From NCBI GenBank assembly GCA_026708085.1, contig JAPOVP010000153.1:1-64000 (forward strand): DNA of 64,000 bases. Direction: 5' to 3'. This document shows positions 18,646-27,213 of the stretch, one piece after another. Made by a program: the position numbers and the translations under genes. The stretch comes from Caldilineaceae bacterium. Lineage in GTDB: Bacteria; Chloroflexota; Anaerolineae; Caldilineales; Caldilineaceae. Every line of letters starts with the position of its first letter. Position 1 is the stretch's first letter. The notes under the pieces were generated by a model. It was not told where the DNA came from and made no database searches. It worked only from the letters and a program-made list of their open reading frames with translations.

Positions 18646-19599
18646 TCAACCAACCGGCTGCGACATAGCTGCCGCACTGACCAGCAAAGCCGCCGTCCAA
18701 GAGGCCTGGACGTTGACAAGCGACTGGCCGCGGTAGACCGCCACCCAGGTCGCCAACCATAAAATGCACAACACTGCCAAAAACAAGGGTGCCCGACCGA
18801 CTATCAGCAACAGGGCGATGCCAGCCTGAGCCGCCGCCATGCCCGCGAGTCCTCCCAGCCTGCCAGGGTTATCCACACTACTGTTCGCACCCCAGACATG
18901 CAACGACCACAGCAAGATCAGTGTCAAATGGCGTCCGCTCCAGGGATCGACGCCGAACAGCGTCAGGCCCGTGATCCAGGGCGCCGCCACGACCGCCAGA
19001 CTGTGAAGTACGGAGGCAGGAACTAGCGTTACGTGGCGCTGAAGCCAGGCGCCTACCGCGAGGCCAACTACTATCAGTGTCGCCCAGACCGCCGACATGC
19101 CGATCGCAAATGCGGCCACAAGAGCTACTGCTACGCCCGGAAGCCAAGCCCGCGCCAGAATCGATAGTACGCCGGGACCGTGCATTCCCAGAACGCGGGC
19201 GGCAGGCGACCCCAAGGCCAAATAAGGCAGCCCCGGGCGCCTCTGCGCCACTGTTACCCGTATTCGGGGCAATGCCTCTGGCGTAGCAAGCCCGCCCCAT
19301 ATGTTACCCCACAAGGGATCGACCAGCAGGAAGAGAAGAACCAGCGTCTGCGGGGATGCCGTGCGGCCTACGTCGCCGATTCCAGCGGCCAATGCCGCCG
19401 CTGCCAGCGACCAGGCGGCAGAGACCCGCCAAGGAGAGAGTTCCGGCCAGAAGCGGGCATCCAGCAACGCGCTGCTGGACGTCGCCGAAATGGTCTTCGG
19501 AACCAACTCATGTTCGGCGTTTGCGCCTGGCACTTCATCTGGCGTGCGCATACTTCCCATTTCTGCTGCAGCCGCGCCGAACTTCTCTGATGTTGTCAA
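18646..19599 (-). CDS. Unknown polytopic membrane protein
   Basis: A 317-residue open frame starting with TTG (an AAGGAG site is about 12 bases upstream; an in-frame ATG at 19557 is the alternative). After a polar N-terminus of about 55 residues it shows seven to eight hydrophobic segments, several containing small residues and tryptophan (LLDARFWPELSPWRVSAAWS, LILLWSLHVWGANSS). I do not recognise a family; a distant UbiA-like prenyltransferase is possible, but the NDxxDxxxD-type motif is missing. It follows the lipid kinase gene by 151 bases on the same strand with its own possible promoter. Confidence 0.65.
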   Translation of the reverse strand: MTTSEKFGAAAAEMGSMRTPDEVPGANAEHELVPKTISATSSSALLDARFWPELSPWRVSAAWSLAAAALAAGIGDVGRTASPQTLVLLFLLVDPLWGNIWGGLATPEALPRIRVTVAQRRPGLPYLALGSPAARVLGMHGPGVLSILARAWLPGVAVALVAAFAIGMSAVWATLIVVGLAVGAWLQRHVTLVPASVLHSLAVVAAPWITGLTLFGVDPWSGRHLTLILLWSLHVWGANSSVDNPGRLGGLAGMAAAQAGIALLLIVGRAPLFLAVLCILWLATWVAVYRGQSLVNVQASWTAALLVSAAAMSQPVG

Positions 19600-19719
19600 G
19601 GTCTACCTGTACTCCTTCGTGCTACTGGCAGGACCGAATCGCCCTCAGATCACAGGAACCGATCGAATTTCGGGAAGTAACCACAAGGAAGTGGGGTATT
19701 GGGTTAGTCAGTATGGAGG

Positions 19720-19728
19720 ATTATACCA
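19720..19728 (-). promoter_or_regulatory. Candidate extended -10 promoter
   Basis: Read leftwards the sequence is TGG followed by a perfect TATAAT, an extended -10 with only a weak -35. It would start transcripts about 115 bases upstream of the unknown membrane protein gene. Confidence 0.4.
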
Positions 19729-19750
19729 GAAGGAGTGCCCGCAGCGAACA

Positions 19751-20686
19751 TTACACGATTACTTGCAAGCGGCCAGGCTGCAAGTCGACGGTCAGTCTCT
19801 CAATCTCACTCGACAAGACCTCGCCGTCCGTATGCACCGGAACGGGCTGTCGCACGGCGATACTGGCGGACCGCAGTCGACTAAAAGTCACTGTCTTCTG
19901 GCCATACAGTCCAGTTCTGGTCATCGCTCTTGGAAGAAGGTTCAGAATCGCTAACTGCGAGAGCGCGTCAGCAAAGGCCATGTCGAGCAAACCGTCGTCC
20001 ATCTCCGCATCCGGCGTAAGATAAAAGGCCCCGCCCGTTCGACGCGAGTTGCCGATGCTGACCAGCAGCATCTCTTTGGAAACGCTGTGATCATTGCCGG
20101 CGCCATCGGTCCATTTGACCTCAAAATGGGGCTGGTCGTAGGCCCGCAGCGCTCGCAGTGCCGCCCACAGATAGATTGCGAACCCTCGCAGCCGCTTAAT
20201 CTTGCGGCTTTCGACCGTCACCTGGGCCTCAAAACCCATGCCCAGGTTGTTGTCGAAGTAGCGCCGCAAGGTGTTGCGTCCGTCGAAGGCCTCGACCAGG
20301 CCCAAGTCGACGTCGCGCGTATTGCCCTCGCGGATGGCATGTACAGCTGCGTCGAGCCCTCGAGGCGCTCCTGCCATGTCGGCAAAGTCGTTGCCGCTGC
20401 CCGCCTGCAAGACTGCCAACCCCTGCACTGCCTCATCTTCTGGCGTCGCCTCCGTCAGCCCGTTTACGACTTCGTGAACGGTCCCATCACCGCCGGCGGC
20501 AGCCACGATCGCGTAGCCGTCCAGCCGCGCGCTGCGGGCCAGAGAGACAGCCTCACCCGGCGCTGAAGTTTCCACCATCTCAAAAGGTACGTTGCCGCGG
20601 CGAAACGCGGCCTCGATCTCGCCGGCTACCTTTCCGCCCCGTCCCCGCCCCGCGTATGGGTTGAGAATGACCTTAACTGTTTCCAC
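19751..20686 (-). CDS. Diacylglycerol kinase-type lipid kinase (YegS/DgkB family)
   Basis: A 311-residue soluble lipid kinase. The nucleotide strand begins VKVILNPYAGRG and the catalytic-domain loop GGDGTVHEVVNGL is clear. The later DNNLGMGFEAQV and HTDGEVL segments are conserved in bacterial diacylglycerol, sphingosine or phosphatidylglycerol kinases. I chose the GTG at 20686 because GGAGGAGG lies about seven bases upstream, inside the end of the amylase gene; the extra 14 residues of the longer frame are not family-like. The 14-base overlap with the GH13 gene suggests coupling, though the two functions are not obviously related. Confidence 0.9.
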   Translation of the reverse strand: METVKVILNPYAGRGRGGKVAGEIEAAFRRGNVPFEMVETSAPGEAVSLARSARLDGYAIVAAAGGDGTVHEVVNGLTEATPEDEAVQGLAVLQAGSGNDFADMAGAPRGLDAAVHAIREGNTRDVDLGLVEAFDGRNTLRRYFDNNLGMGFEAQVTVESRKIKRLRGFAIYLWAALRALRAYDQPHFEVKWTDGAGNDHSVSKEMLLVSIGNSRRTGGAFYLTPDAEMDDGLLDMAFADALSQLAILNLLPRAMTRTGLYGQKTVTFSRLRSASIAVRQPVPVHTDGEVLSSEIERLTVDLQPGRLQVIV

Positions 20687-22268
20687 TGTACCCCTCCTCC
20701 GAAACAACAGATTGGGACGAGGCCGCATCTGAAAGGATCAGTGCTTCCCTGGGCGGAATCGTGAGGTCCCACAGGGTACCGTTGCGAGCGCAATAGGTCT
20801 GGCCGGAGGCTCCCGGCGGCCAGACCACCTGAAAGGTTGGCAGAGAAAAGGCAGATTCGGATTGCCCCGCCTTGCCCTCACCGGCTAGAGGTATTGCCAA
20901 CCGCGCTTCTGACTTCGAACGGTTGAACAGTACGAGCAGCCGGTCATCATCCGGGCACTCGTCTTCAGTTGCCTTGCCGGGGGAGCGAGTACTGCCGCAC
21001 GTCGAGCGGCTGAATCCGAAGATGTCTCCGGCGGCGACCAGGGTCCTGTACGCGCCCGTACGCAGGGCTGGATGGCTGTGCCGCAGCGCGATCGCCTGCC
21101 GGTAGAAGTCGAGCATTTCACGATCCCAGCTCTGTTGCTCGTCCCATGGGAAGGCCCCGCGGCAGCCCGGGTCAGGCCCCCCGTTCATGCCTATCTCTTC
21201 GCCGTAATAGATGCACGGCGCGCCGGGCAGCGTCATCTGCAGCAGCAGGCATAGCCGCACACCGCTGGCATCTCCGTCCAGAGCCCACAGGTTGCGCGCG
21301 GTATCGTGGCTGTTCAGCAGGTTGAACTGGGCGGTCACGACCTGCCAGTCGTAGCGTTCCAGCATCCGCTCGATCGCGGCCGCGAACGCGAGTGTATCCA
21401 GCTTTTCGATCGCGTAACCGCCGGGCCGGTAGTCGCGAGGCACCGTTTCCGCACCGAAATAGCCGTAGGCAGCCCGGCTCAGGACATAGTTCATCACCGC
21501 GTCAAAGCGGTCTCCCTGCAGCCACTCCTCGGCCTCATGCCAGATCTCCCCAACTGTGTAGGCGTCGGCATTGGACTCCTTCACCACACGGCGAAACTCC
21601 TGCCAGAATGGCGGATCGTCGATTTCCTCAGGTACGTCCAGACGCCAACCGTCTGCGCCGAACTCGATCCAGTGACGGGCTACTTCAAGAAGGTAGCGTC
21701 TCATGCCGGGATTGCCGGTGTTCAGCTTAGGGAGGGCGGGCAGATTCCACCAGGCTGCGTAGTTGTGGGGCTGTTGCTCGTTACTGTGATAGGGGCGCAG
21801 AGGCCAGCCCTTGACGCGGAACCAATCAAAATAAGGGGATCTCTTGCCGGCTTCCAGGATGTGGTGGAAAGGCCAGAAGCCGCGTCCGCAGTGGTTGAAG
21901 ACGCCGTCAACTACGACCCGCATGTCCCGCTCATGCGCCCTGTCCAGCAACTCCCGAAACGCGTCATCCCCGCCCAACAACGGGTCTATCTTCATGTAGT
22001 CGAAGGTATGGTAACGGTGATTCGAGGCCGAACTGAAGATCGGGTTCAGGTAGAGGGCGTTTACACCCAAATCCTCCAGATAGTCCAGACGGTCCACGAT
22101 TCCCAGAAGATCGCCGCCCTGGAAGCCCTGTTCCGAAGGCGGTGCACCCCAGGGTTTGAACTGGATTCCGGGAGGGTGCTGCAAACGGGGGCTGCGACTG
22201 AACCGGTCCGGAAAGATCTGATAGAAAACTGCGTGCTTAACCCAATCTGGTGTCTTGACGCCCATCAT
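20673..22268 (-). CDS. GH13 alpha-amylase family glycoside hydrolase (neopullulanase/maltodextrin-glucosidase-like)
   Basis: From ATG 22268 the protein has 531 residues: a (beta/alpha)8 barrel with DGVFNHCG (residues 121-128), GWRLDVPEE with nucleophile Asp211, VGEIWHEA with acid Glu241, and NSHDTARN with His321-Asp322. No signal peptide is seen, so it probably acts on imported maltodextrins in the cytoplasm. The start KTPDWVKHAVFYQIFPDRF is typical for the cyclomaltodextrinase/neopullulanase group without its N-terminal domain. The open frame continues upstream to 22445 but those 59 residues look non-coding. Confidence 0.93.
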   Translation of the reverse strand: MMGVKTPDWVKHAVFYQIFPDRFSRSPRLQHPPGIQFKPWGAPPSEQGFQGGDLLGIVDRLDYLEDLGVNALYLNPIFSSASNHRYHTFDYMKIDPLLGGDDAFRELLDRAHERDMRVVVDGVFNHCGRGFWPFHHILEAGKRSPYFDWFRVKGWPLRPYHSNEQQPHNYAAWWNLPALPKLNTGNPGMRRYLLEVARHWIEFGADGWRLDVPEEIDDPPFWQEFRRVVKESNADAYTVGEIWHEAEEWLQGDRFDAVMNYVLSRAAYGYFGAETVPRDYRPGGYAIEKLDTLAFAAAIERMLERYDWQVVTAQFNLLNSHDTARNLWALDGDASGVRLCLLLQMTLPGAPCIYYGEEIGMNGGPDPGCRGAFPWDEQQSWDREMLDFYRQAIALRHSHPALRTGAYRTLVAAGDIFGFSRSTCGSTRSPGKATEDECPDDDRLLVLFNRSKSEARLAIPLAGEGKAGQSESAFSLPTFQVVWPPGASGQTYCARNGTLWDLTIPPREALILSDAASSQSVVSEEGYSGNS

Positions 22269-22501
22269 CGTCCCAATGTGATAGGAGAGGAAACCGAGGC
22301 CATGCAAGCCTGCGACCCCTGCAATCTCAATCTGATTGTTGCATAGGCATAGGCGGTTGTCAATGCATCTGGTCGAGGGGGCCAGGGCAAACGCATCTAA
22401 GTCCGGACGCCGGAATCGCCCACGCAGGGCGACCAAAGGGGGCACCTACCCGACTCAAGCACCCTTACGAGGACTTGAACCAATTCGATGCCATCATCCT
22501 G

Positions 22502-22521
22502 GGTTAGGTCGGTCTAAGTCG
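22502..22521. repeat. Decamer array, copy 1 (two units)
   Basis: GGTTAGGTCG and GTCTAAGTCG, two 10-base units ending in GTCG, sit between the CCTGGGTT segment and the T-tract of repeat copy one. Confidence 0.5.
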
Positions 22522-22660
22522 ATCCAGAGCAGGGCGCCTCCTTCTTTTTTTGGACTTCTGTCATGCCTTCGCAGACGTTTCTCCCATCCGATTCTGGCAG
22601 CCTCACTAGGTCGGTCCCGGTTCGCTGCAACTGCCCTGGGTTCGGGCAGGTCAAGGCGAG

Positions 22661-22700
22661 TTGAGTAGTGGTAAGTAGTGGCAAGTAGTGGTAAGTCGTG
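22661..22700. repeat. Decamer array, copy 2 (four units)
   Basis: Four 10-base units, TTGAGTAGTG, GTAAGTAGTG, GCAAGTAGTG and GTAAGTCGTG, lie in tandem at the same place in repeat copy two. Confidence 0.8.
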
Positions 22701-22990
22701 GGAATTCCCTTTTTTTTGACTCAAATGCTTGAATTCGCAGACGTTTCCTCGCCGTCTTTGATGGCATATAGGCTGACTGTTCATGGGCAATTCATCGACT
22801 TGCAGCGGACCTCGTTCGCTCTCAGCTTCATTTATGGTGAGAGACATGGCATCTCAGGTTCAGATAAAACAGTTCCAAGTTTTGGCGCCTTTATGGCACA
22901 CGAACTGTGCCCACAAGGGGTACTTCTGCCCGAATCATGGGGCTTCACAAGGACCATCCCGATTCGTTGCAACTGCCCTGGGTTGGCGCG

Positions 22991-23050
22991 GATTTCGACG
23001 GATTTCGACGGATTATGACGGACTATGACGGACTAAGTCGTACTTTGACG
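22991..23050. repeat. Decamer array, copy 3 (six units)
   Basis: Six 10-base units lie in tandem: GATTTCGACG twice, GATTATGACG, GACTATGACG, GACTAAGTCG and TACTTTGACG. Unit number thus runs 2, 4, 6 over the three copies. Confidence 0.85.
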
Positions 23051-23295
23051 GAGTGTTTCCTTTTTCTTCGATCCTTACGTTCTTGAGTTCGCAGACGTCT
23101 CCACGCCGTCTTTGACATGTATCGGTAGAAGAAGAATGGGCAATTCTCAGAGTTACAACGGCCCTCCTTCGACTTCAGATTTTCTTCCGGGCAGAGCCAC
23201 GGCCCCCAAGGGGCAGGGCAGGCGCATCTGAATTCGGAGCCAATTATAGCATATGAACGGCGCCCACTCGGGGACCCCCACCCGAATAAGTGGGG

Positions 23296-23719
23296 CACAG
23301 GCATTCGACTGAAAGAGAATCTTCTTTAGATGGTCGTTCTTCAAGCCGTCTCGTTTGCGTCTTGCCGCGAAGCCGATGTTCGCGCTTTTCTGGTCACGCA
23401 GGAGGTTGAGGGGCATTTGGTACAGAATCGCCTCCCCCACAGGTCAACTGGCAGTCCTGATCAATCCGTGCAAAGCGCCTGAAAATCTTCACTCTTCAGG
23501 CCAGACTCTCTGGATTCTGTGCAATCTATTCGAAGGCCGCCAAGGTCAGCGCTCAATTGCACCTTTCCTCCCCTTCCTTACTATTTCCATTGCGCGCACT
23601 CTGGCCCTGTGTGATAATCTCTGTGGCTGCCCTTGCCATGTCACACTCACAGGACGAGCTGCGGCGGAAGGGTCCTTAAGTCAGCCTCTACGCCCAATAC
23701 ACCGTTTGAACATCACTTC
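23296..23719. other. Intergenic stretch without recognised genes
   Basis: The stretch lies between the repeat block and the flippase gene. Short open frames occur on both strands but none has a ribosome site, a family match or a consistent neighbour. It probably carries the flippase promoter, which I cannot place. Confidence 0.5.
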
Positions 23720-25024
23720 ATGTACCTGCGCTTTACTCGATTCCTGCTGCCCCTGGTACTGACAATCCTCATCTTTGAGTTCGGCGCGCAGAGTATCAAC
23801 GCGGGGATGGCGCGTATGCCCGACGCTATCCGAGTACTTGCGGCCTTTGGACTGGCCTGGGGGCTGGTCACGTCACTGTCCAGCCCGCTGGCGCAACTTC
23901 GTTATGCCGGGATGGTATTGGTGGAGGACAAACGGGACTTCTGGCGGGGCTTGAACTATGTAAGCGGCCTGGCGCTGATCATGGTGGCAGTACAGTGGCT
24001 TCTCGGCGGCACGCCCATCAGCCGCCATCTGCTCGAAGGCCTGCACGCTGTCGATGCGGAGACAAGCGAACGAGTTCGCGTCATGATGTTGTCGCTGCTG
24101 CCGATGCCACTGCTGCGGGGTTTTACACAGCTCGGCATGGGCGTCCTGACCCGCGGCAAGCAGACCGGCAGAATCAGCGTAGCCACCACCTTGAGCGTTG
24201 CCGCCGGGCTCGCGGCTGTCGTTTCTCTTCTCCAGGTCGACGCGATTCGAGCCCGGCCCATCTGGCTGCCGATCCTCGTTCTCTACGCGTCAACGCTCAC
24301 CGAATCTATCACTATCGTCTTCTATCTCTGGCGCTTCTTCGGCCGCCTCCCGGACGCGCTCGATCGTCCCCCGATCACCTATGCTGCCTTTTTCCGCTTT
24401 ACCTGGCCGATTGCGCTCATGAATTTCATGCAGGAGTCCAGCCGTCCGCTCATCAATCTGTTCGTCGTGCGGGGCGCTCACGGCGCAGAAGCGTTGGCGG
24501 CGCTGACCGTGGCCTATACGCTCGGACAGTGGACCTATCGCTGGCTGAACGAGCTGCGCGCGCTCGTGCCCCCTTTCTACGCCGAGCTGCAGTCCTATCG
24601 TCCCTTTCTGCGCTACGCCTACTGGTGCGGACTTGCTGCCTCCGCCATCTGCCTACTGCTCTTCTGGACACCTCTGCGAACCGTCCTTCTGGAGCAGGTC
24701 ATCGGAATAACGCCCGCCTTGGCTGAGCTCAGTCGAGTGCCCCTCCAGATCTACACATTCTTCCCATTCGTTGTCGTACACCGCGCCTATTTCCACAGCA
24801 TCGCCTTTATGGAGCGCGACACACGACCTATGGCAGTTGGCGCGCCGATGCGTACCGGCGCTATTCTCATCGCCCTGCTGGTCCTGCCGTTGTTGGGAGT
24901 ACAAGGCGCGACCCTCGGAGTGGCTGCGCTGCTGGCCGGCTTCACCTCCGAAACGACGACACTCTGGTGGCTCATCCTCGGCAAAAAGCAACTGCGCGTC
25001 TGGCGCACACGCCCGGCGGTGTGA
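23720..25024 (+). CDS. MOP-superfamily (MATE/flippase-like) membrane transporter
   Basis: A 434-residue protein with about twelve hydrophobic helices from residue 5 to the end, and the paired-repeat look of MATE or polysaccharide flippases: a TLGVAALLAGFTSE-type helix near the C-terminus mirrors an early one. The segment FTWPIALMNFMQESSRPLINLFV (about residues 228-250) is typical of the second bundle. It could export a lipid-linked sugar or a small molecule; nearby glycosyltransferase and GH13 genes weakly favour sugars. ATG 23720 was chosen because the upstream frame extension is polar and not family-like. Confidence 0.75.
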   Translation: MYLRFTRFLLPLVLTILIFEFGAQSINAGMARMPDAIRVLAAFGLAWGLVTSLSSPLAQLRYAGMVLVEDKRDFWRGLNYVSGLALIMVAVQWLLGGTPISRHLLEGLHAVDAETSERVRVMMLSLLPMPLLRGFTQLGMGVLTRGKQTGRISVATTLSVAAGLAAVVSLLQVDAIRARPIWLPILVLYASTLTESITIVFYLWRFFGRLPDALDRPPITYAAFFRFTWPIALMNFMQESSRPLINLFVVRGAHGAEALAALTVAYTLGQWTYRWLNELRALVPPFYAELQSYRPFLRYAYWCGLAASAICLLLFWTPLRTVLLEQVIGITPALAELSRVPLQIYTFFPFVVVHRAYFHSIAFMERDTRPMAVGAPMRTGAILIALLVLPLLGVQGATLGVAALLAGFTSETTTLWWLILGKKQLRVWRTRPAV

Positions 25025-25052
25025 AACACCTGTAGCCTGGTAGGCCCCGGTG

Positions 25053-26165
25053 TCAGGAATAGCGGGCCACCGCGTCCATATCCAACTCAATTCCCAGGCC
25101 CGGCCCGTCGGGAATCGGCAACATACCTTCTTCGTCCAGTTGCCAGCCGCCGGCTACGATTTCATCGATGTAGGGCGAGCCGGTCTTGTACTCCACCAGG
25201 TCGGTATCGGCGAGCGCCGAGGCCAGCTGCAGGTCGGCCGCCAGTCCCAGGGCCGTGTTCCAACCGTGCGGGATCATGCGTACGCCATTCTCTTGCGCCA
25301 TCCAGCCGATGCGGCGCTCCTCACTGATGCCGCCTACCTTGGCGACATCCGGCTGAACGATGTCGAAGGCGCCCTGCTGTAGAAAGGGAATGAAGGACTG
25401 GCGCCGCGTCAGGACCTCGCCGCCGGTAATGGGGACCGTCGTGTTACGGCGCAGATGGATGAAGTCTTCCAGGTCATCGGGGCGCAGCGGCTCCTCAAAC
25501 CAGTCCACGCCGTAGTCAGCCAGCATGCCGGCACAACGCAGCGCCCACGTGTAGCGGCCCTGCCAGTGAGCGTCGCTGCCGCCGGCGTCCACCATCAACT
25601 GGTTGTCGTCCCCCACAACCTCGCGGGCGGTGGCCACGATCTCCTCATCCAGTTCGTCACTGACGCGGCCGAAAGGCCCCCACCCCATCTTGAAGGCGCG
25701 GAACCCCTGCTCCTTCCACATCTGCAGTTCGTCGCGCAGCGGGGCAGGCTGGTCCATAAGCAGAGAGGCATAAGGCCGGACCCGTTCCCGGTAACGCCCG
25801 CCGAGAAGGCGGCCGACCGGCTGACCGGTGACCTTGCCCAGAATGTCCCACATCGCGATGTCAATTCCGCTTATCGTGTGGGTGATGGTGCCGCCGCGCC
25901 CCATCCAAAACGTGTTCTGGTGCAGCCACTCACTTACCCTTTCCGGTTCGATCGCGGACTGACCGATCAGGAGCGGGCGCAGCACCTCCAGAGCGGCCAG
26001 CACAAGCCCGTCGTTGGTGAAGACGGAGCCGTAGCCGGTTACGCCTTCGTCCGTCTCGACAAAAACAAGCGTGTGGACGCAGTCTTCCTCCTTCAGCTCC
26101 TCGCTCCAGCCGCCCTCCGGCGTCGCGCCGCGCAGACCCGTCGCCCGTACCTCTGTGATCTTCAT
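25053..26165 (-). CDS. Enolase-superfamily (mandelate racemase/muconate lactonizing) enzyme
   Basis: A 370-residue dehydratase/racemase-like enzyme that removes a proton alpha to a carboxylate. Metal ligands Asp193 (MVDAGG), Glu224 (FEEP) and Glu250 (TGGE) are spaced as in the family, and His300 (IPHGWN) is the likely general base/acid. The usual KxK pair on strand two is KMG (Lys159, Gly161), so the second lysine is missing. Sugar-acid dehydratase is a reasonable guess. Its ATG overlaps the stop of the C11orf54-like gene by four bases. Confidence 0.93.
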   Translation of the reverse strand: MKITEVRATGLRGATPEGGWSEELKEEDCVHTLVFVETDEGVTGYGSVFTNDGLVLAALEVLRPLLIGQSAIEPERVSEWLHQNTFWMGRGGTITHTISGIDIAMWDILGKVTGQPVGRLLGGRYRERVRPYASLLMDQPAPLRDELQMWKEQGFRAFKMGWGPFGRVSDELDEEIVATAREVVGDDNQLMVDAGGSDAHWQGRYTWALRCAGMLADYGVDWFEEPLRPDDLEDFIHLRRNTTVPITGGEVLTRRQSFIPFLQQGAFDIVQPDVAKVGGISEERRIGWMAQENGVRMIPHGWNTALGLAADLQLASALADTDLVEYKTGSPYIDEIVAGGWQLDEEGMLPIPDGPGLGIELDMDAVARYS

Positions 26166-27169
26166 CTCCGCTCCTCGTCGGTGTGATTTGACTGCCGTTC
26201 GAGTTCCGCATAAATGTCGCCGATGCGAACCAGTTCCGCCGCAACATTGAAGTATCCTGTATAACGGATGGTATCGGGGCTGACATCGTAGTGATAGTGG
26301 CCGGCCTGATTCAGGTCACCCATGTGGAAGAAGTGCGTATGTTCCCCCGAGTCGCGCAAGTGCAGGCGCCCTCCGGTGGGGTCTCCCGTCCAGAATACGG
26401 CGAAGCAGAGCAGATCGGGCCCCATGTGCTCGTAGAACTGAAGAAAATCGGCAACGACTTCCTCGGCTTCCGTGTCGTAGTACCGGTGGGCGATGCACTC
26501 GTAATCCGGCATGACGTGTGAGCGTATCTGACCGGCCTCGATGACAAAGACACCGCCCATCCCCACCTGCCGGGCTCCGGGGGGCGCGCCTTCCCCGCCA
26601 ATTTCCGGATGGGTTTGCAGACTCTTGCGCAACGCCTGCGTGAACGATCGCTCGTTGCCGGTCCTCCGCTCCACGCTGACCTTCAGCACAGGGCCCGGCC
26701 GGCCCTCCGACAGGAAGAGATTGGACAGTCCGCTGTGGCGCGTTGACGCATAGGGTTCAACAATGCACTCCTGCTGCGGTCCAACGCGAGCGACCTTGCA
26801 CCTGTTGACCCCTCCCGCCTGCAATGTGGCGATCACCTCGCCGCAGTGTCCGTCCAACACGCCCGGAAAGGCCATGCCCGCGCCAAAGATGCTGCCTTCG
26901 GCCTGGCCGCAGTCGTTCGCCATCTCCGCCATGTCGAAGGTGACGTGGCGGTATCTGGGATTGTGGGCGTACGGTTCACCGCCTACCTCTAACAGAACAG
27001 TGGACCCGCTCAAGCCGGGGCTGGCGCATCCTAGAGCACGCAGGTCGGGGCAATCGACCACTTCAACATCGACATTGGCGTAATTGGTTTGCAATCCCTC
27101 CCGAATGACTTGATTCAATTCTTCCAGGGAAGGTGACCACAACGACGCTCGGCTCATCGCGTCTATCAT
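26162..27169 (-). CDS. C11orf54-type (DUF1907) ester hydrolase-like protein
   Basis: A 335-residue protein matching the DUF1907/C11orf54 family along its length: GMGGVFVIEAGQIRSHVMPDY, then EHTHFFHMGDLNQAGHYHYD (276-295) and YTGYFNVA. Human C11orf54 binds zinc through three histidines in this segment and has esterase activity on model substrates. The same positions here are His277, His279 and His291, with a two-residue longer loop between. The natural substrate of the family is unknown. It lies 44 bases after the ADP-ribosylglycohydrolase gene and overlaps the enolase-superfamily gene by ATGA. Confidence 0.85.
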   Translation of the reverse strand: MIDAMSRASLWSPSLEELNQVIREGLQTNYANVDVEVVDCPDLRALGCASPGLSGSTVLLEVGGEPYAHNPRYRHVTFDMAEMANDCGQAEGSIFGAGMAFPGVLDGHCGEVIATLQAGGVNRCKVARVGPQQECIVEPYASTRHSGLSNLFLSEGRPGPVLKVSVERRTGNERSFTQALRKSLQTHPEIGGEGAPPGARQVGMGGVFVIEAGQIRSHVMPDYECIAHRYYDTEAEEVVADFLQFYEHMGPDLLCFAVFWTGDPTGGRLHLRDSGEHTHFFHMGDLNQAGHYHYDVSPDTIRYTGYFNVAAELVRIGDIYAELERQSNHTDEERR

Positions 27170-27213
27170 AACTGCCCAACCTCTTTTTCCTAAGGTCTCG
27201 ATTCAGACAAGAG

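Larger units (their letters stand above)
22376..23295. repeat. Block of three diverged repeat units with internal decamer arrays
   Basis: The block holds three imperfect copies of one unit. Each has a CCCTGGGTT segment (22496, 22635 and 22976 regions; the last two share TTCG(C/T)TGCAACTGCCCTGGGTT), then 10-bp tandem repeats, a T-rich tract (22553, 22711, 23057), and TTCGCAGACGT (22568, 22734, 23088). In copies two and three this is followed by CGCCGTCTTTGA. A further segment with GCGC(C)/GAATC motifs precedes or follows each (22376-22460, 22854-22940, 23208-23290). Frames are broken on both strands, so this reads as non-coding or a decayed mobile repeat. Confidence 0.7.

Noticed and set aside
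21306..22346. 346-residue open frame on + opposite the GH13 gene
   Set aside because: GH13 catalytic motifs are complete on the minus strand; the + frame has no start signal or family.
22661..23050. Decamer arrays as a CRISPR array
   Set aside because: Units are contiguous 10-mers without spacers, and no cas genes are present.
22494..23440. Short open frames on both strands in the repeat block, about 80-117 residues
   Set aside because: They are not aligned with each other across repeat copies without frameshifts and have no ribosome sites.
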